Assembly: GCA_949825065.1 (NCBI GenBank)
Contig: OX463865.1
Coordinates: 16,383,763 to 16,447,762, forward strand
Source: Odontocerum albicorne
Lineage: Eukaryota > Arthropoda > Insecta > Trichoptera > Odontoceridae
Direction of reading: 5' to 3'
Length of the DNA: 64,000 bases
The position numbers and the translations under genes are program-made. The notes below the pieces were generated by a model that was not told the origin of the DNA, did not search any database, and worked only from the letters and a program-made list of their open reading frames with translations. Positions 32,271-43,215 of the stretch are shown piece after piece (within the stretch, counting starts at the first letter, position 1; each line of letters starts with the position of its first letter).

Positions 32271-32939
32271 GATATCAACAATAGTAGGTGTGCGGAAGAT
32301 GGAAACATGTGTGCGGATAATTTTTAACAGATGTGCGGCCTCACACGCGCACACCTTAGAGGGAACGTTGGAACATAGCTGATTTTGACATTTCAATTCG
32401 TCTTCTAATATGTGTTTCACACCCTCGATCCCTCATAGTAAAATCACCAAGGCTGACAAACTCTTAAAACCTGTTTGTTTGCTTATAAAAACAAAGTTAA
32501 ATTCAAAATGAATTTTTTTTTGTTGAAATTGAAATGTTTTTTTTTATTGTGAGCTCAACGTAACTCTTTCAACTGTACTAGAAAATATAATAATAAAACA
32601 TATTTAATTTGATTTGATCAAAGCGTCCTTACAGAATTGTAACGTCAGAGTTGCATTTAATAAATTTCAGTTACCTGAGGGTTTCACTCGAAAGAGGGAA
32701 TAAATTGCATTCTTGCCGAGAATCTTTTTACTTTCATTATTAGCCTTTGTTCTCAACCGTAACGTGAACGCTTTTGTGTTATATTACAGGGCAGGGATAG
32801 AATATTAAAATGCACTTTAATAAAAATGAAATGACAAATCTGCTTTGTGCTTTCAAGCTTTCAAAAGAAATCATACTATAAAGAAAAATGTTACTTTTTT
32901 TCTTGATTTAAATTTATATTATTGTGATGCCTGAAAAGT
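32271..32939. other. no gene seen
   Basis: No recognised features. Confidence 0.35.
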
Positions 32940-32942
32940 AAT

Positions 32943-33065
32943 GAAAGTGCATGGTTGTGCGTTAGCGCACTAGACTTCCGTGCGGAAGGTTGTCGGTTTG
33001 AACCCTGCGCCGTGTTACTACCCTCGAATGAGACATGTATTTTTTACGTCTAGTATAAAATGCAC
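32943..33065 (+). repeat. SINE-A head
   Basis: A-box-like tggttgtgcgttagcgcact, then B box gtcggtttgaaccc 33 bases on, then cctcgaatgagacatgtatt. It ends where an inverted-repeat element end begins (33097). Confidence 0.7.
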
Positions 33066-33096
33066 AGTTGATAAGTAAAAAATTGATTTATAAGTA

Positions 33097-33142
33097 CAAT
33101 ACCCGGCGGTAAGTAATACACATCGGGCTTAAGAAAATCGCA
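33097..33142 (+). mobile_element. solo end of the CAGTACCCGG inverted-repeat element
   Basis: caatacccggcggtaagtaa, tacacatcgggcttaag equals the terminal inverted repeat of 41943-42182 and 59774-60017, preceded by TA. The sequence then changes to family D. Confidence 0.75.
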
Positions 33143-33480
33143 GAAAACTTATCAAGAGATAACGAACGTACATAAAAAAACATTCGTTGATCTTCCAATA
33201 TGTGATAGTGACATATTCGGCTCAGGTTATGTGAAGTGTATTATATTCGGCTCAGGTTATGTGAATTGTATTATATTCAGCTCAGGTTATGTGAAGTGTA
33301 TTATATTCGGCTCAGGTTATGTGAAGTGTGTTATATTGGGCTCAGGTTATGTGAAATGTATTATAAAGTGTTCATATAAAATCGTGAACTTTGATAAGAC
33401 CTCCCAAAAATAGTTTCCTAAAGCTGCTCACGCCATCAATATCTCTAACACACGGCGATGCATTAAATGCCCTTTTATTA
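33143..33480 (+). repeat. family D copy containing a 30-bp array
   Basis: Family D landmarks (aaaatcgcagaaaactta at the left; aatcgtgaactttgataaga, atatctctaacac at the right) flank an expanded 30-bp repeat at 33215-33364. Confidence 0.6.
33215..33364. repeat. 30-bp minisatellite, 5 copies
   Basis: The unit is attcggctcaggttatgtga, agtgtattat; exactly 150 bases with a few substitutions. Confidence 0.9.
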
Positions 33481-33529
33481 TAATATTTTTATATTATGCT
33501 ACTAAAATCGTCTTCAAAAGCATCTTAAA

Positions 33530-33602
33530 AATGTTTTTGATTGGTTGGAAAATATTGCTTTATGATGATATACCCGTTGTATTGTATACAGCAAAAATAG
33601 TA
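33530..33602 (+). repeat. SINE-B/LINE-type tail, isolated
   Basis: ttgattggttggaaaatatt, gctttatgatgatatacccg, ttgtattgtatacagc: plus-strand orientation, hairpin decayed. Confidence 0.55.
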
Positions 33603-33805
33603 ATGTTAACTGAAGTGCAATAGTACCATTTTTTCTTTACATGATTTTCACTAATTTCTATAACAAGAATAACCATCTAGTCAAGTTTCTATTGAAGTAG
33701 TCAAAGAGAACAAGTTTCGATTCTTTACTTTTCTAGTATACATCTTTCTATAGTAAAAATAATACTGAAAAAAGAAAATCTAACTAAAGCCTTACACGAG
33801 TATCA

Positions 33806-34117
33806 AACAATGTCTTTCATTATACCATGGGTCAACATAATTGAAAATGTTATTTAAGACAAAGTCATTCATTAAACCATGAGTCAACGTAATTAAAAAT
33901 ATTATTTATGACAAGGTCTTTCATTAAACCATGGGTCAACATAATTGAAAATGTTATTGAAGACAAAGTCTTTCATTAAACCATGGGTCAAAACAATTAA
34001 AAATGTTATTTAAGACAAAATCTTTTATTAAACCATGGATCAACATAATTGAAAATGTTGTTTAAGACAAAGTCTTTCATTAAACCATGGGTCAACATAA
34101 TTAAAAAAATTATTTAA
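33806..34117. repeat. 52-bp minisatellite, 6 copies
   Basis: The unit is aaagtctttcattaaaccat, gggtcaacataattgaaaat, gttatttaagac. Confidence 0.9.
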
Positions 34118-34744
34118 GGTTTAAGTAATAAAAAAATCAAACGATATTTTTACAAAAAATATTATTTATAAGACACGTTCCATCATATATAGTTTATCTT
34201 AACCATATCCCATACCAATTTTGAAGTTAGCAGAGAAGAGGGATCTCCACGCCTTTCTATCTATATACACAGCTTTCGTACAGAAAAAAAATCACTCTAA
34301 ATAAACAATATTTTTTGATGAATGGAAAATGTAACTGAATACAAATTATTCTAAAAAATGTATTGCACTGTAAAGAAAGTGATAGGTGTATTCATTAAAA
34401 GCTTACCAATGCCTTTTTAGTCTAAAAGAACTCAAAATAAAAAAAAATATTTAACAAAGGTGAACTCTCCGAATGTAACCGCTGTAAACTGATTTACGAG
34501 CAAAAAGAAGAGAGAAGAATTTCGAGAAAATCTCAGAATAGGAGGAACTTTGGTTGTGGGTGAATGTAGAGAGGTTTTGAGAAAAAAGGAAACCTAAGCT
34601 TTTTATTCGATTTGGCTCCACCGCCGCCGGTACGGGGAGAGATTTGCGGCATCAAGAATGCTCAGTGAAAATAAGGGAGTTGGTCAATGTTTTAAGTTTT
34701 GACTTCAAAGTTTATGTGTTGTTTATTTTTTTTATTTAAATTCA
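34118..34744. other. no gene seen
   Basis: A purine-rich GC-richer patch (34490-34660) matches nothing else in the window. Confidence 0.35.
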
Positions 34745-34747
34745 AAT

Positions 34748-34915
34748 ATAGAATGTCCCAAAAGAAAGTATACACAATTTTACACTGTGTCGTTTATTTT
34801 AAATTTCTGCAGGAATTTATCGTGTCATGAATTTGTGAGGAGTTAAAAAATGAAGATATTCCTAGCAAGATGCTGCTGCTCTCCACTACAATCGTGATGT
34901 GAGAGTCTATTTTGT
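34748..34915 (+). pseudogene. Tc1/mariner-superfamily element relic (5' end plus transposase scrap)
   Basis: Opens with gaatgtcccaaaagaaagta tacac, the inverse of the 3' end of the element at 47750-48312. It then contains QDAAALHYNRDVRVYF, corresponding to QKDGVPPHYRRDVKAYLD there. It is a deletion derivative of the same family; most of the transposase is gone. Confidence 0.55.
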
Positions 34916-34924
34916 AATGTATTG

Positions 34925-35098
34925 TATTGTATTACAGTTTTATTGTATACAGTACAACCTGGTGAGCTTATTGCCACGTGACCATCTCTTCTAACCAATC
35001 AAAAATATTTTAATGAGGTATTGAGTGAAAACGAGGCTGAAATATTTTTTTTTAATCTGGATTCCAACGGGAATCGAGCCCTCAACCCATAGGTTGGG
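34925..35098 (-). repeat. SINE-B, cut by assembly gap
   Basis: Plus-sense tail (gtatacagtacaacctggtg, hairpin attgccacgtgaccat), body, then head up to cgggaatcgagccctcaacc, where the N run starts. The A-box side lies in the gap. Confidence 0.75.
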
Positions 35099-35298
35099 NN
35101 NNNNNNNNNNNNNNNNNNNNNNNNNNNNNNNNNNNNNNNNNNNNNNNNNNNNNNNNNNNNNNNNNNNNNNNNNNNNNNNNNNNNNNNNNNNNNNNNNNNN
35201 NNNNNNNNNNNNNNNNNNNNNNNNNNNNNNNNNNNNNNNNNNNNNNNNNNNNNNNNNNNNNNNNNNNNNNNNNNNNNNNNNNNNNNNNNNNNNNNNNN
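35099..35298. other. assembly gap (200 N)
   Basis: Exactly 200 N, probably a placeholder of unknown true length. Translations spanning it are meaningless. Confidence 0.99.
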
Positions 35299-35436
35299 TA
35301 ACAATTTTTGAACCGGTGTAAAAGGGGAACGATGTATAAATGATATATATAAACAAATTCTACATTTATGAATACATATTTTCGTAAATGCAGAATTTGT
35401 TTTACTTCCGTGAATATTTCACGGGCTGCAACTAGT
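35299..35436 (+). mobile_element. Helitron-like 3' terminus, copy 1
   Basis: The hairpin ccgtgaatatttcacgg (35408-35424) is followed 7 bases later by CTAG (35432-35435) and T. Helitrons end in CTRR a short distance after a hairpin and insert before T. The same ~140-base block recurs at 35609-35755. Confidence 0.45.
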
Positions 35437-35465
35437 CATAGTATAAATAGGCCAAAATTCATACG

Positions 35466-35609
35466 ATGGTTGTCGTCAAAGAAAGAATACGAGAATGGAA
35501 TTTTGAATACAAGAGAGCGAGAGAGGAATATTTGGATTCTCTTCCGAAAGTAATTCGAAATTTGAATCTCGGTGCGGTCCGTGATACTGAACGAATTTTA
35601 AATACCTAG
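35466..35609 (+). CDS. 47-residue unidentified open frame between two Helitron-like ends
   Basis: ATG at 35466, TAG at 35607-35609. The peptide starts MVVVKERIREWNFEYKRARE and continues EYLDSLPKVIRNLNLGAVRD, ending TERILNT. It is strongly charged, without low complexity, and looks more protein-like than most short frames here, with a helical (K/R/E-rich) first half. There is no upstream promoter evidence, and an in-frame TAG lies shortly before the ATG. It may be an exon fragment carried between the two element ends, or chance. I do not recognise it. Confidence 0.25.
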   Translation: MVVVKERIREWNFEYKRAREEYLDSLPKVIRNLNLGAVRDTERILNT

Positions 35610-35755
35610 CTTACAATTTTTGAACCGGTGTAAAAGGGGACGATGTATAAATGATATACGAGTATATAAACAAATTTTACATTTATGAATATACATTTTC
35701 ATAAATGTAGAATTTGTCTTTTACCTCCGTGAATATTTCACGGGTTGCAACTAGT
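35609..35755 (+). mobile_element. Helitron-like 3' terminus, copy 2
   Basis: The same block as copy 1 with about 10% differences: gaaccggtgtaaaaggggac, a longer inverted repeat (acatttatgaat / ttcataaatgt), hairpin ccgtgaatatttcacgg (35727-35743), then gttgcaa and CTAG (35751-35754) followed by T. Confidence 0.45.
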
Positions 35756-36654
35756 TATCAAATATATGCCTTTTGATGCACTCATTTAATTTGTTGTCCT
35801 GTTGCAACTCACCTTTCAATATCTCGTTCCACCTTTTCGTTACATGAGATTACATTTACAATGAAGCAATTTTTAAAAATTATTTTTGCTTACATTTATA
35901 CGAGTATGTCAATTTTTCTTTACCATATCCTATTTTAATTTGAAATTAATGATTTTAAATTTTAAGCGTTTCTTATTTACAATGAAAAACTATTATTTTT
36001 TAATATTTAAAAAAAACTGTGTCAAATGTAATATTTTTTATTCTGTTTAGTTTACATATAAAAGTTTTTTTCCGATTTCTTATGTTTTTCCATTTCGTTG
36101 TGTTTTTTTTCGTTTTGTTATACGACGTGTTTTAAGGTTTATTTGATTGTTGTTTTAATTTTTAATTTTTTTTTGTATAATTTTTGTAATATAAATAATT
36201 TTTTTTTGTCAAGTCTTCAAGCCGTTAAAATTGATAAATTATCATACGTGTAATCCATTAAAATATCTTGTTACTCCAAAGATACCATTAACAAGTCAAG
36301 CTGAGGACAGCAGTATTACAGACCTTGGGGGTCAGATCAGCCCCTTGGGACAATAGGGTGTAATGGGCTAAGCCTGTTAAAGGTCACAGGAACAAGGTTG
36401 CCTCACAGCATCTTCCTAGAGAAGGGACTAATCTCTTCGTCACTGGTCCGTCAGATTGGATAGTTTTCATCTTTACAACCTTAATCCGGATGGATTGGTG
36501 TTTAAGTCAATGTTGTTGAATTATACAATACTTCTCTTTGAAAAGACGCTAAACTTCGTCAACCAGTAACCTGAATGTTTCGTGTTCAATTTCCGGCAAT
36601 GTCCAAAAAAAAGGAGAACTTTTTTAAAATTCCTTTTTAGGTTTTTGTTAATTT
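35756..36654. other. unassigned; GC-richer island
   Basis: 36290-36500 is clearly GC-richer (for example cttgggggtcagatcagccc) and unlike its surroundings, but without a frame. 36575-36605 (cgtgttcaatttccgg) is B-box-like and echoes 13115-13135. Confidence 0.35.
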
Positions 36655-36920
36655 TTTTTGTCTGCATGTATACATACAATTATGCCACGTCTCTTCCGGG
36701 GAAGATAGAAAAAATATATCTTCAAAAAATTTCTTGACCAAGCACACAACTTTCATCTCCTTCACATTTATACACCTCGTCATGCACACTATTCCAGTAT
36801 GTTTTTACTTTTCACTTTTTTTCTTTTAAAACCTTGTACACTTGATACAGCCACGTTTTCATTGATACACTTTTTCAACGCACTCTTTGGGTGATATTGT
36901 GACCGAAGTACGCGTCGAGT
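36655..36920 (-). pseudogene. RTE-E LINE fragment
   Basis: The minus strand shows IVCMTRCINVKEMKVVC, matching ELCMTRCMNVEKTKFV at 49690 and SCMIRCMDIKDAEDVC at 59450. Frames shift repeatedly. Confidence 0.5.
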
Positions 36921-36949
36921 GTATAATTGCTAGGCCGTTCAAACTCCAG

Positions 36950-37180
36950 ACCTTAAATTTATTTATTTATTTAATAACGACACAACAGTGTCTTTATATA
37001 CAAATGAACATGTGACAGGGTTATAAAGTACTTAAAATTATTAACAATTAATACAACTTCATCTTAAACTAACATGGGAGATACAAAAAGTAGTAGTAAT
37101 AATAAATTGCAGTCATTGTTTTAAAATTATTTAATAATTATATGTATATTTACATGGGAAAAAAAATCTGCGGTACCAGT
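36950..37180 (-). repeat. family C 3' UTR and tail
   Basis: Plus-sense: ttatttatttatttaataac (tail), gacacaacagtgtctttata, acaaatgaacatgtgac, atacaaaaagtagtagtaat, gtcattgttttaaaattatt. Same as the ends of 18105-18545/19697-19745 and 59660-60290. Confidence 0.7.
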
Positions 37181-37184
37181 CATT

Positions 37185-37430
37185 TCCTTTTCCCATGATG
37201 TCGTACTTTTAGTCCGTCATCAATACTATTATTTTCATACTCAAGTGTGTCACTACTGGAGGAGTTCTTTTGGGCAGTTCCTTCTTCGTCACTACATGAC
37301 ACCACGCTAAAAAATAAATAAAGAAGATTTTAATCTTCAAGTGTAGATCGCGCTGGATAGGGACTTATTTTGTTCCCCATAACAGCGTGGGTGGAGGTGG
37401 GTTAGAACTGAACTGAACTATCTAAGGTTT
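37185..37430 (-). repeat. family G copy 2, upstream of family C tail
   Basis: In minus sense: conserved non-coding block, splice-acceptor-like ttatttattttttag, then a frame reading SVVSCSDEEGTAQKNSSSSD, TLEYENNSIDDGLKVRHHGK, RK and a stop, then the family C UTR. So families G and C are probably one element whose gene has a terminal exon here. See 23080-23325. Confidence 0.45.
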
Positions 37431-40400
37431 TAAGTTCATCTAAGATAAAGGCTTTTGTTCGTTGTCCACGAAACACTCAGCAATCGTCTACTACACCACA
37501 TCTCGAAACAGTATATTTTAAGTTCATCTACGATAAAGGCATTTGTTCGTTGTCCACGAAACACTCAGCAATCGTCTACTACACCACATCTCGAAACAGT
37601 CTATTTTAAGTTCATCTACGATAAAGGCATTTGTTCTTTGTCCACGAAACACCCAGCAATCGTCTACTACACCACATCTCGAAATAGTATATTTTAAGTT
37701 CATCTACGATAAAGGCATTTGTTCGTTGTCCACGAAACACCCAGCAATCGTCTACTACACCACATCTCCAAATAGTATATTTTAAGTTCATCTACGATAA
37801 AGGCATTTGTTCGTTGTCCACAAAACACTCAGCAATCGTCTACTACACCACATCTCCAAATAGTCTATTTTAAGTTCATCTATGATAAAGGCATTTGTTC
37901 GTTGTCCACGAAACACTCAGCAATCGTCTACTACACCACATCTCGAAATAGTATATTTTAAGTTCATCTACGATAAAGGCATTTGTTCGTTGTCCACAAA
38001 ACACTCAGCAATCGTCTACTACACCACATCTCCAAATAGTATATTTTAAGTTCATCTACGATAAAGGCATTTGTTCGTTGTCCACAAAACACTCAGCAAT
38101 CGTCTACTACACCCCATCTCCAAATAGTCTATTTTAAGTTCATCTATGATAAAGGCATTTGTTCGTTGTCCACAAAACACTCAGCAATCGTCTTCTACAC
38201 CACATCTCCAAATAGTCTATTTTAAGTTCATCTATGATAAAGGCATTTGTTCGTTGTCCACAAAACACTCAGCAATCGTCTACTACACCACATCTCCAAA
38301 TAGTCTATTTTAAGTTCATCTACGATAAAGGCATTTGTTCGTTGTCCACGAAACACTCAGCAATCGTCTACTACACCACATCTCCAAATAGTTAATTTTA
38401 AGTTCATCTACGATAAAGGCATTTGTTCGTTGTCCACAAAACACTCAGCAATCGTCTACTACACCACATCTCCAAATAGTATATTTTAAGTTCATCTACG
38501 ATAAAGGCATTTGTTCGTTGTCCACAAAACACTCAGCAATCGTCTACTACACCACATCTCAAAATAGTATATTTTAAGTTCATCTACGATAAAGGCATTT
38601 GTTCGTTGTCCACAAAACACTCAGCAATCGTCTACTACACCACATCTCCAAAAAGTCTATTTTAAGTTCATCTATGATAAAGGCATTTGTTCGTTGTCCA
38701 CAAAACACTCAGCAATCGTCTACTACACCACATCTCCAAATAGTCTATTTTAAGTTCATCTATGATAAAGGCATTTGTTCGTTGTCCACAAAACACTCAG
38801 CAATCGTCTACAACACCACATCTCCAAATAGTCTATTTTAAGTTCATCTACGATAAAGGCATTTGTTCGTTGATCACGAAACACTCAGCAATCGTCTACT
38901 ACACCACATCTCCAAATAGTCTATTTTAAGTTCATCTATGATAAAGGCATTTGTTCGTTGTCCACGAAACACTCAGCAATCGTTTACTACACCACATCTC
39001 CAAATAGTATATTTTAAGTTCATCTACGATAAAGGCATTTGTTCGTTGTCCACAAAACACTCAGCAATCGTCTACTACACCACATCTCCAAATAGTATAT
39101 TTTAAGTTCATCTACGATAAAGGCATTTGTTCGTTGTCCACGAAACATTCAGCAATCGTCTACTACACCACATCTCCAAATAGTCTATTTTAAGTTCATC
39201 TATGTTAAAGGCATTTGTTCGTTGTCCACGAAACACTCAGCAATCGTCTTCTACACCCCATCTCCAAATAGTCTATTTTAAGTTCATCTATGATAAAGGC
39301 ATTTGTTCGTTGTCCACAAAACACTCAGCAATCGTCTACTACACCACATCTCCAAATAGTCTATTTTAAGTTCATCTACGATAAAGGCATTTGTTCGTTG
39401 TCCACAAAACACTCAGCAATCGTCTACTACACCACATCTCCAAATAGTCTATTTTAAGTTCATCTATGATAAAGGCATTTGTTCGTTGTCCACAAAACAC
39501 TCAGCAATCGTCTACTACACCACATCTCCAAATAGTCTATTTAAAGTTCATCTACGATAAAGGCATTTGTTCGTTGTCCACAAAACACTCAGCAATCGTC
39601 TACTACACCACATCTCCAAATAGTCTATTTTAAGTTCATCTATGATAAAGGCATTTGTTCGTTGTCCACAAAACACTCAGCAATCGTCTACTACACCACA
39701 TCTCCAAATAGTCTATTTTAAGTTCATCTATGATAAAGGCATTTGTTTGTTGTCCACAAAACACTCAGCAATCGTCTACTACACCACATCTCCAAATAGT
39801 CTATTTTAAGTTCATCTACGATAAAGGCATTTGTTCGCTGTCCACGAAACACTCAGCAATCGTCTACTACACCACATCTCCAAATAGTTAATTTTAAGTT
39901 CATCTACGATAAGGGCATTTGTTCGTTGTCCACAAAACACTCAGCAATCGTCTACTACACCACATCTCCAAATAGTATATTTTAAGTTCATCTACGATAA
40001 AGGCATTTGTTCGTTGTCCACAAAACACTCAGCAATCGTCTACTACACCACATCTCCAAATAGTCTATTTTAAGTTCATCTATGATCAAGGCATTTGTTC
40101 GTTGTCCACAAAACACTCAGCAATCGTCTACTAACCACATCTCCAAATAGTCTATTTTAAGTTCATCTACGATAAAGGCATTTGTTCGTTGTCCACGAAA
40201 CACTCAGCAATCGTCTACTACACCACATCTCCAAATAGTATAATTTAAGTTCATCTACGATAAAGGCATTTGTTCGTTGTCCACAAAACACTCAGCAATC
40301 GTTTACTACACCACATCTCCAAATAGTATATTTTAAGTTCATCTACGATAAAGGCATTTGTTCGTTGTCCACAAAACACTCAGCAATCGTCTACTACACC

Positions 40401-41125
40401 ACATCTCCAAATAGTATATTTTAAGTTCATCTACGATAAAGGCATTTGTTCGTTGTCCACGAAACACTCAGCAATCGTCTACTACACCACATCTCCAAAT
40501 AGTCTATTTTAAGTTCATCTATGATAAAGGCATTTGTTCGTTGTCCACAAAACACTCAGCAATCGTCTACTACACCACATCTCCAAATAGTCTATTTTAA
40601 GTTCATCTATGATAAAGGCATTTGTTCGTTGTCCACAAAACACTCAGCAATCGTCTACTACACCACATCTCCAAATAGTCTATTTTAAGTTCATCTACGA
40701 TAAAGGCATTTGTTCGTTGTCCACGAAACATTCAGCAATCGTCTACTACACCACATCTCCAAATAGTCTATTTTAAGTTCATCTATGTTAAAGGCATTTG
40801 TTCGTTGTCCACGAAACACTCAGCAATCGTCTTCTACACCACATCTCCAAATAGTATATTTTAAGTTCATCTACGATAAAGGCATTTGTTCGTTGTCCAC
40901 AAAACACTCAGCAATCGTCTACTACACCACATCTCCAAATAGTCTATTTTAAGTTCATCTACGATAAAGGCATTTGTTCGTTGTCCACAAAACACTCAGC
41001 AATCGTCTACTACACAACATCTCCAAATAGTATATTTTAAGTTCATCTACGATAAAGGCATTTGTTCGTTGTCCACAAAACACCCAGCAATCGTCTACTA
41101 CAACACATATCAAAATAGTCTATTC
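37431..41125. repeat. 88-bp satellite array, about 42 units
   Basis: The unit is aagttcatctacgataaagg, catttgttcgttgtccacaa, aacactcagcaatcgtctac, tacaccacatctccaaatag, tctatttt. Units are about 95% alike and almost perfectly in register (12 units between 37543 and 38599 span exactly 1056 bases). Recurrent variants are cgat/tgat, cgaaac/caaaac and tctatt/tatatt. It begins where family G ends and stops at 41125. Open frames of 80 residues inside are repeat artefacts. Confidence 0.97.
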
Positions 41126-41219
41126 TCGATCATTCTCTGGTCTATATTTTCAAAGTTTCTACATTTTTTACTTTTCATATTGATTCATAGCCTAAGACAA
41201 AAAACACACTGACAATTGT

Positions 41220-41300
41220 CGGCACGGTGATCTAGTAATAAGCGTGTTTGCTCAGGACTCTGGAGTTGTAGGTTTGATTCAAGGATAGTTTGTACGTCAG
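41220..41300 (+). repeat. tRNA-like SINE head, third type
   Basis: cacggtgatctagtaataag, cgtgtttgctcaggactctg, gagttgtaggtttgattcaa: A-box- and B-box-like spacing of a tRNA-derived SINE, different from SINE-A and SINE-B. A cloverleaf cannot be completed, so not a tRNA gene. Confidence 0.45.
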
Positions 41301-41489
41301 ATCAGTTCTACCCTTGACAAAGCACTCTTTGATGTAACTATTTTTCTCATGATTTCAGTTCCACGTCCACCGTTATCAGTAATCGTAGACCCAAGATAAA
41401 CCAAATCTTATGCGATCTCCAAATCTAGTAAGCTAGAAAAATAGATATGACGTGCACAAACATTAAGAATTCAGCATTTCAGATCTCGA

Positions 41490-42240
41490 GCATATATTTG
41501 TATACATGCATACCACCACGCAGCCTCTCCATCAGAGTAGACAGAAAGAAGAGAGAGCCAAACTTTATTTTCACAACACACAGTTTTCACCTCTTCTGCA
41601 CCCATATACCTTCTTAAACAGTTCCTACGAGTTCTCAGACATTAAATTTTTTTTTTTCAAAATATCACACACTTGATCAAGCTAAACGTTCCTTGATCTT
41701 CCTCTACCATCCCTTCTATTCAAATTTACACTGTATATTTGTTTTGTTAGTCCTTTTTCATTCATTCGTTCCACGTGCCTTAACTATCTCGGAGTGTTCT
41801 TCTTCATCTTACTCAACACATCAGCTTTCATTTCCCACTCATCCCTAATCCCTCCATTCCGTATTCTGCCATACAATGGAACACTGTGTACGCAGTTTTA
41901 CAGTATTTATTCTACTCTTTTTAGTCTTTTCGTAACGTTGTACAGTACCCGGTGGTAAGTAATATACATCGTACTTATGAAAGAGACTGTCGACCATAAT
42001 CGGCTAACTTTGACTTTGTGGAACGTCGTCTCTGTCATTCATATACGTGTTCTGTCGCGATTTGTCAGTCGTTGTCAAGCGTTCGAGTGACAGAGAAGAC
42101 CTTCTACAAAGCCGAAGTTAGCCGATTATGGCCGACAGTATCTTTCTTAAGCCCGATATGTATTACTTACCGCCGGGTACTGTACTCTCATAGGTCAAAT
42201 ATATTTTTCTACGTTCTCAAAATACTTTCTCTTTGACCTT
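41490..42240 (-). pseudogene. RTE-E LINE fragment, split by an inverted-repeat element
   Basis: The minus strand encodes GRIRNGGIRDEWEMKADVLS, KMKKNTPR, HVERMNE, then GRGRSRNV, stop, LDQVCDILKKK: one of the clearest RTE-E copies, still with stops. The element at 41943-42182 interrupts it. Confidence 0.7.
41943..42182. mobile_element. CAGTACCCGG inverted-repeat element, TA-flanked, copy 2
   Basis: 240 bp. Ends are cagtacccggtggtaagtaa and, reverse-complemented, cagtacccggcggtaagtaa. TA is present on both sides (41941-41942, 42183-42184). The arms remain complementary for about 100 bases (through aatcggctaactt and gtcgtctctgtcattc) around a short unpaired centre, so the whole copy can fold back. 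TA target plus CAGT ends suggest a Tc1/mariner-type non-autonomous element. See 59774-60017. Confidence 0.85.
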
Positions 42241-42599
42241 TAAATGACAAACAAAAATATTCCTCCCCGCAAATCTACCCTCACTCGTGAGCTTTAATAA
42301 AGCTTCCAAAATGAATAACATCATAAATGTTGTCAACCAAAATAAAATGTATGTACGACTATCATAGTTTATGTACGAGTATATCTACGTTAATAATCAT
42401 TTTAATATATAATCATTTAAGTGCTTAGTGCAAATCTAATTTTCATCGTGTTGTGAATATTAATTTAGTTGTAAATCATGTTATTTAGTTATAAAATAGT
42501 TTAACTTTAAAGTATCTCACGAGATAATAGTAATATTGTAGTCTTGGGTCAAATTGATTTTGGTATACTTAAAATACCGACAACGAACAACGTCACAAG

Positions 42600-43215
42600 T
42601 CAAGTGTGCCGATACGTCGCCCATGTGAACAGAAATAACGAGGTCCTATGAGCTGAACATCACTTGACAACAGCGTTTCCTTCGTCGCATTCATCAAATC
42701 TACTGGAGTGACCATGCCATAAATGCCTTTGCCCTGTAGCGTTCCAATTGTAAACATGAGATTGATCAAATGTGTGAAGACATGGCCGATCATAGGTTCT
42801 ATATACGCGTTTTAACGCGTCTTTTACGGGAAAATAATGGGTAACAAAATATTGGTGAGCAGAAGAAGCGTTATGAGGACAGTCTGCCAGAGCTGCTGAA
42901 TCTTTGGGGGACATCTAAAGACTTGGACCAGGTGACTCAGGATCGTGGAAAGTAGAGGGCAATATCTTCTCAGGTCGATGGCGTTTCAATAGCTTGACGT
43001 GTGAGAAACAGTCAGTGTGGTGTAAATATGCGTCAGTATTACTAGGCGACTTAGCAAGAGCCACATGCCTGTGATATCTGCGGAAGAAATGCGCATCTTG
43101 GATTGGACTGTTTTTCACAGATCATCGCATAATCAACGTAAATGAATGGCTCGAGATTGGCTTTGAAGTGGCAATGAGATCTTTGACTACTTGGTCCAGT
43201 AATGACGACAACGAC
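42600..43215 (+). pseudogene. zinc-finger LINE C-terminus and tail
   Basis: Across frames: QRFLRRIHQIYWSDHAIN, then NIGEQKKRYEDSLPELLNLW, GTSKDLDQVTQDRGK, stop, RAISSQVDGVSIA, then ACDICGRNAHLGLDCFSQ. This follows the LINE pattern 'LRRIxxIxWxDxxxN ... GxRxxGxxKKRYKDxLK ... WExxAxDRxxWR ... CxxCGRxCxSRIGLxSH'. In the finger the CxxC survives, but the SRIGL part is shifted by a base. The tail (attggctttgaagtggcaat ... cagtaatgacgacaacgacg) is the one carried by SINE-A. Inactive. Confidence 0.75.

Noticed and set aside
33215..33364. Regular 30-bp direct repeats resembling a CRISPR array
   Set aside because: Units are directly adjacent with no spacers, in eukaryotic DNA; an ordinary minisatellite. 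The same holds for the 31-bp array at 43989.
34991..35356. Open frames spanning the N run
   Set aside because: Mostly undetermined bases; the ends are SINE-B and Helitron-like sequence.
42018..42236. 72-residue frame similar to an 80-residue frame at 59699-59941
   Set aside because: Both lie across copies of the same inverted-repeat element; the similarity follows from the DNA repeat, and no protein family is evident.
42660..43118. Minus-strand frames of 67-84 residues
   Set aside because: Antisense of the zinc-finger LINE C-terminus on the plus strand.
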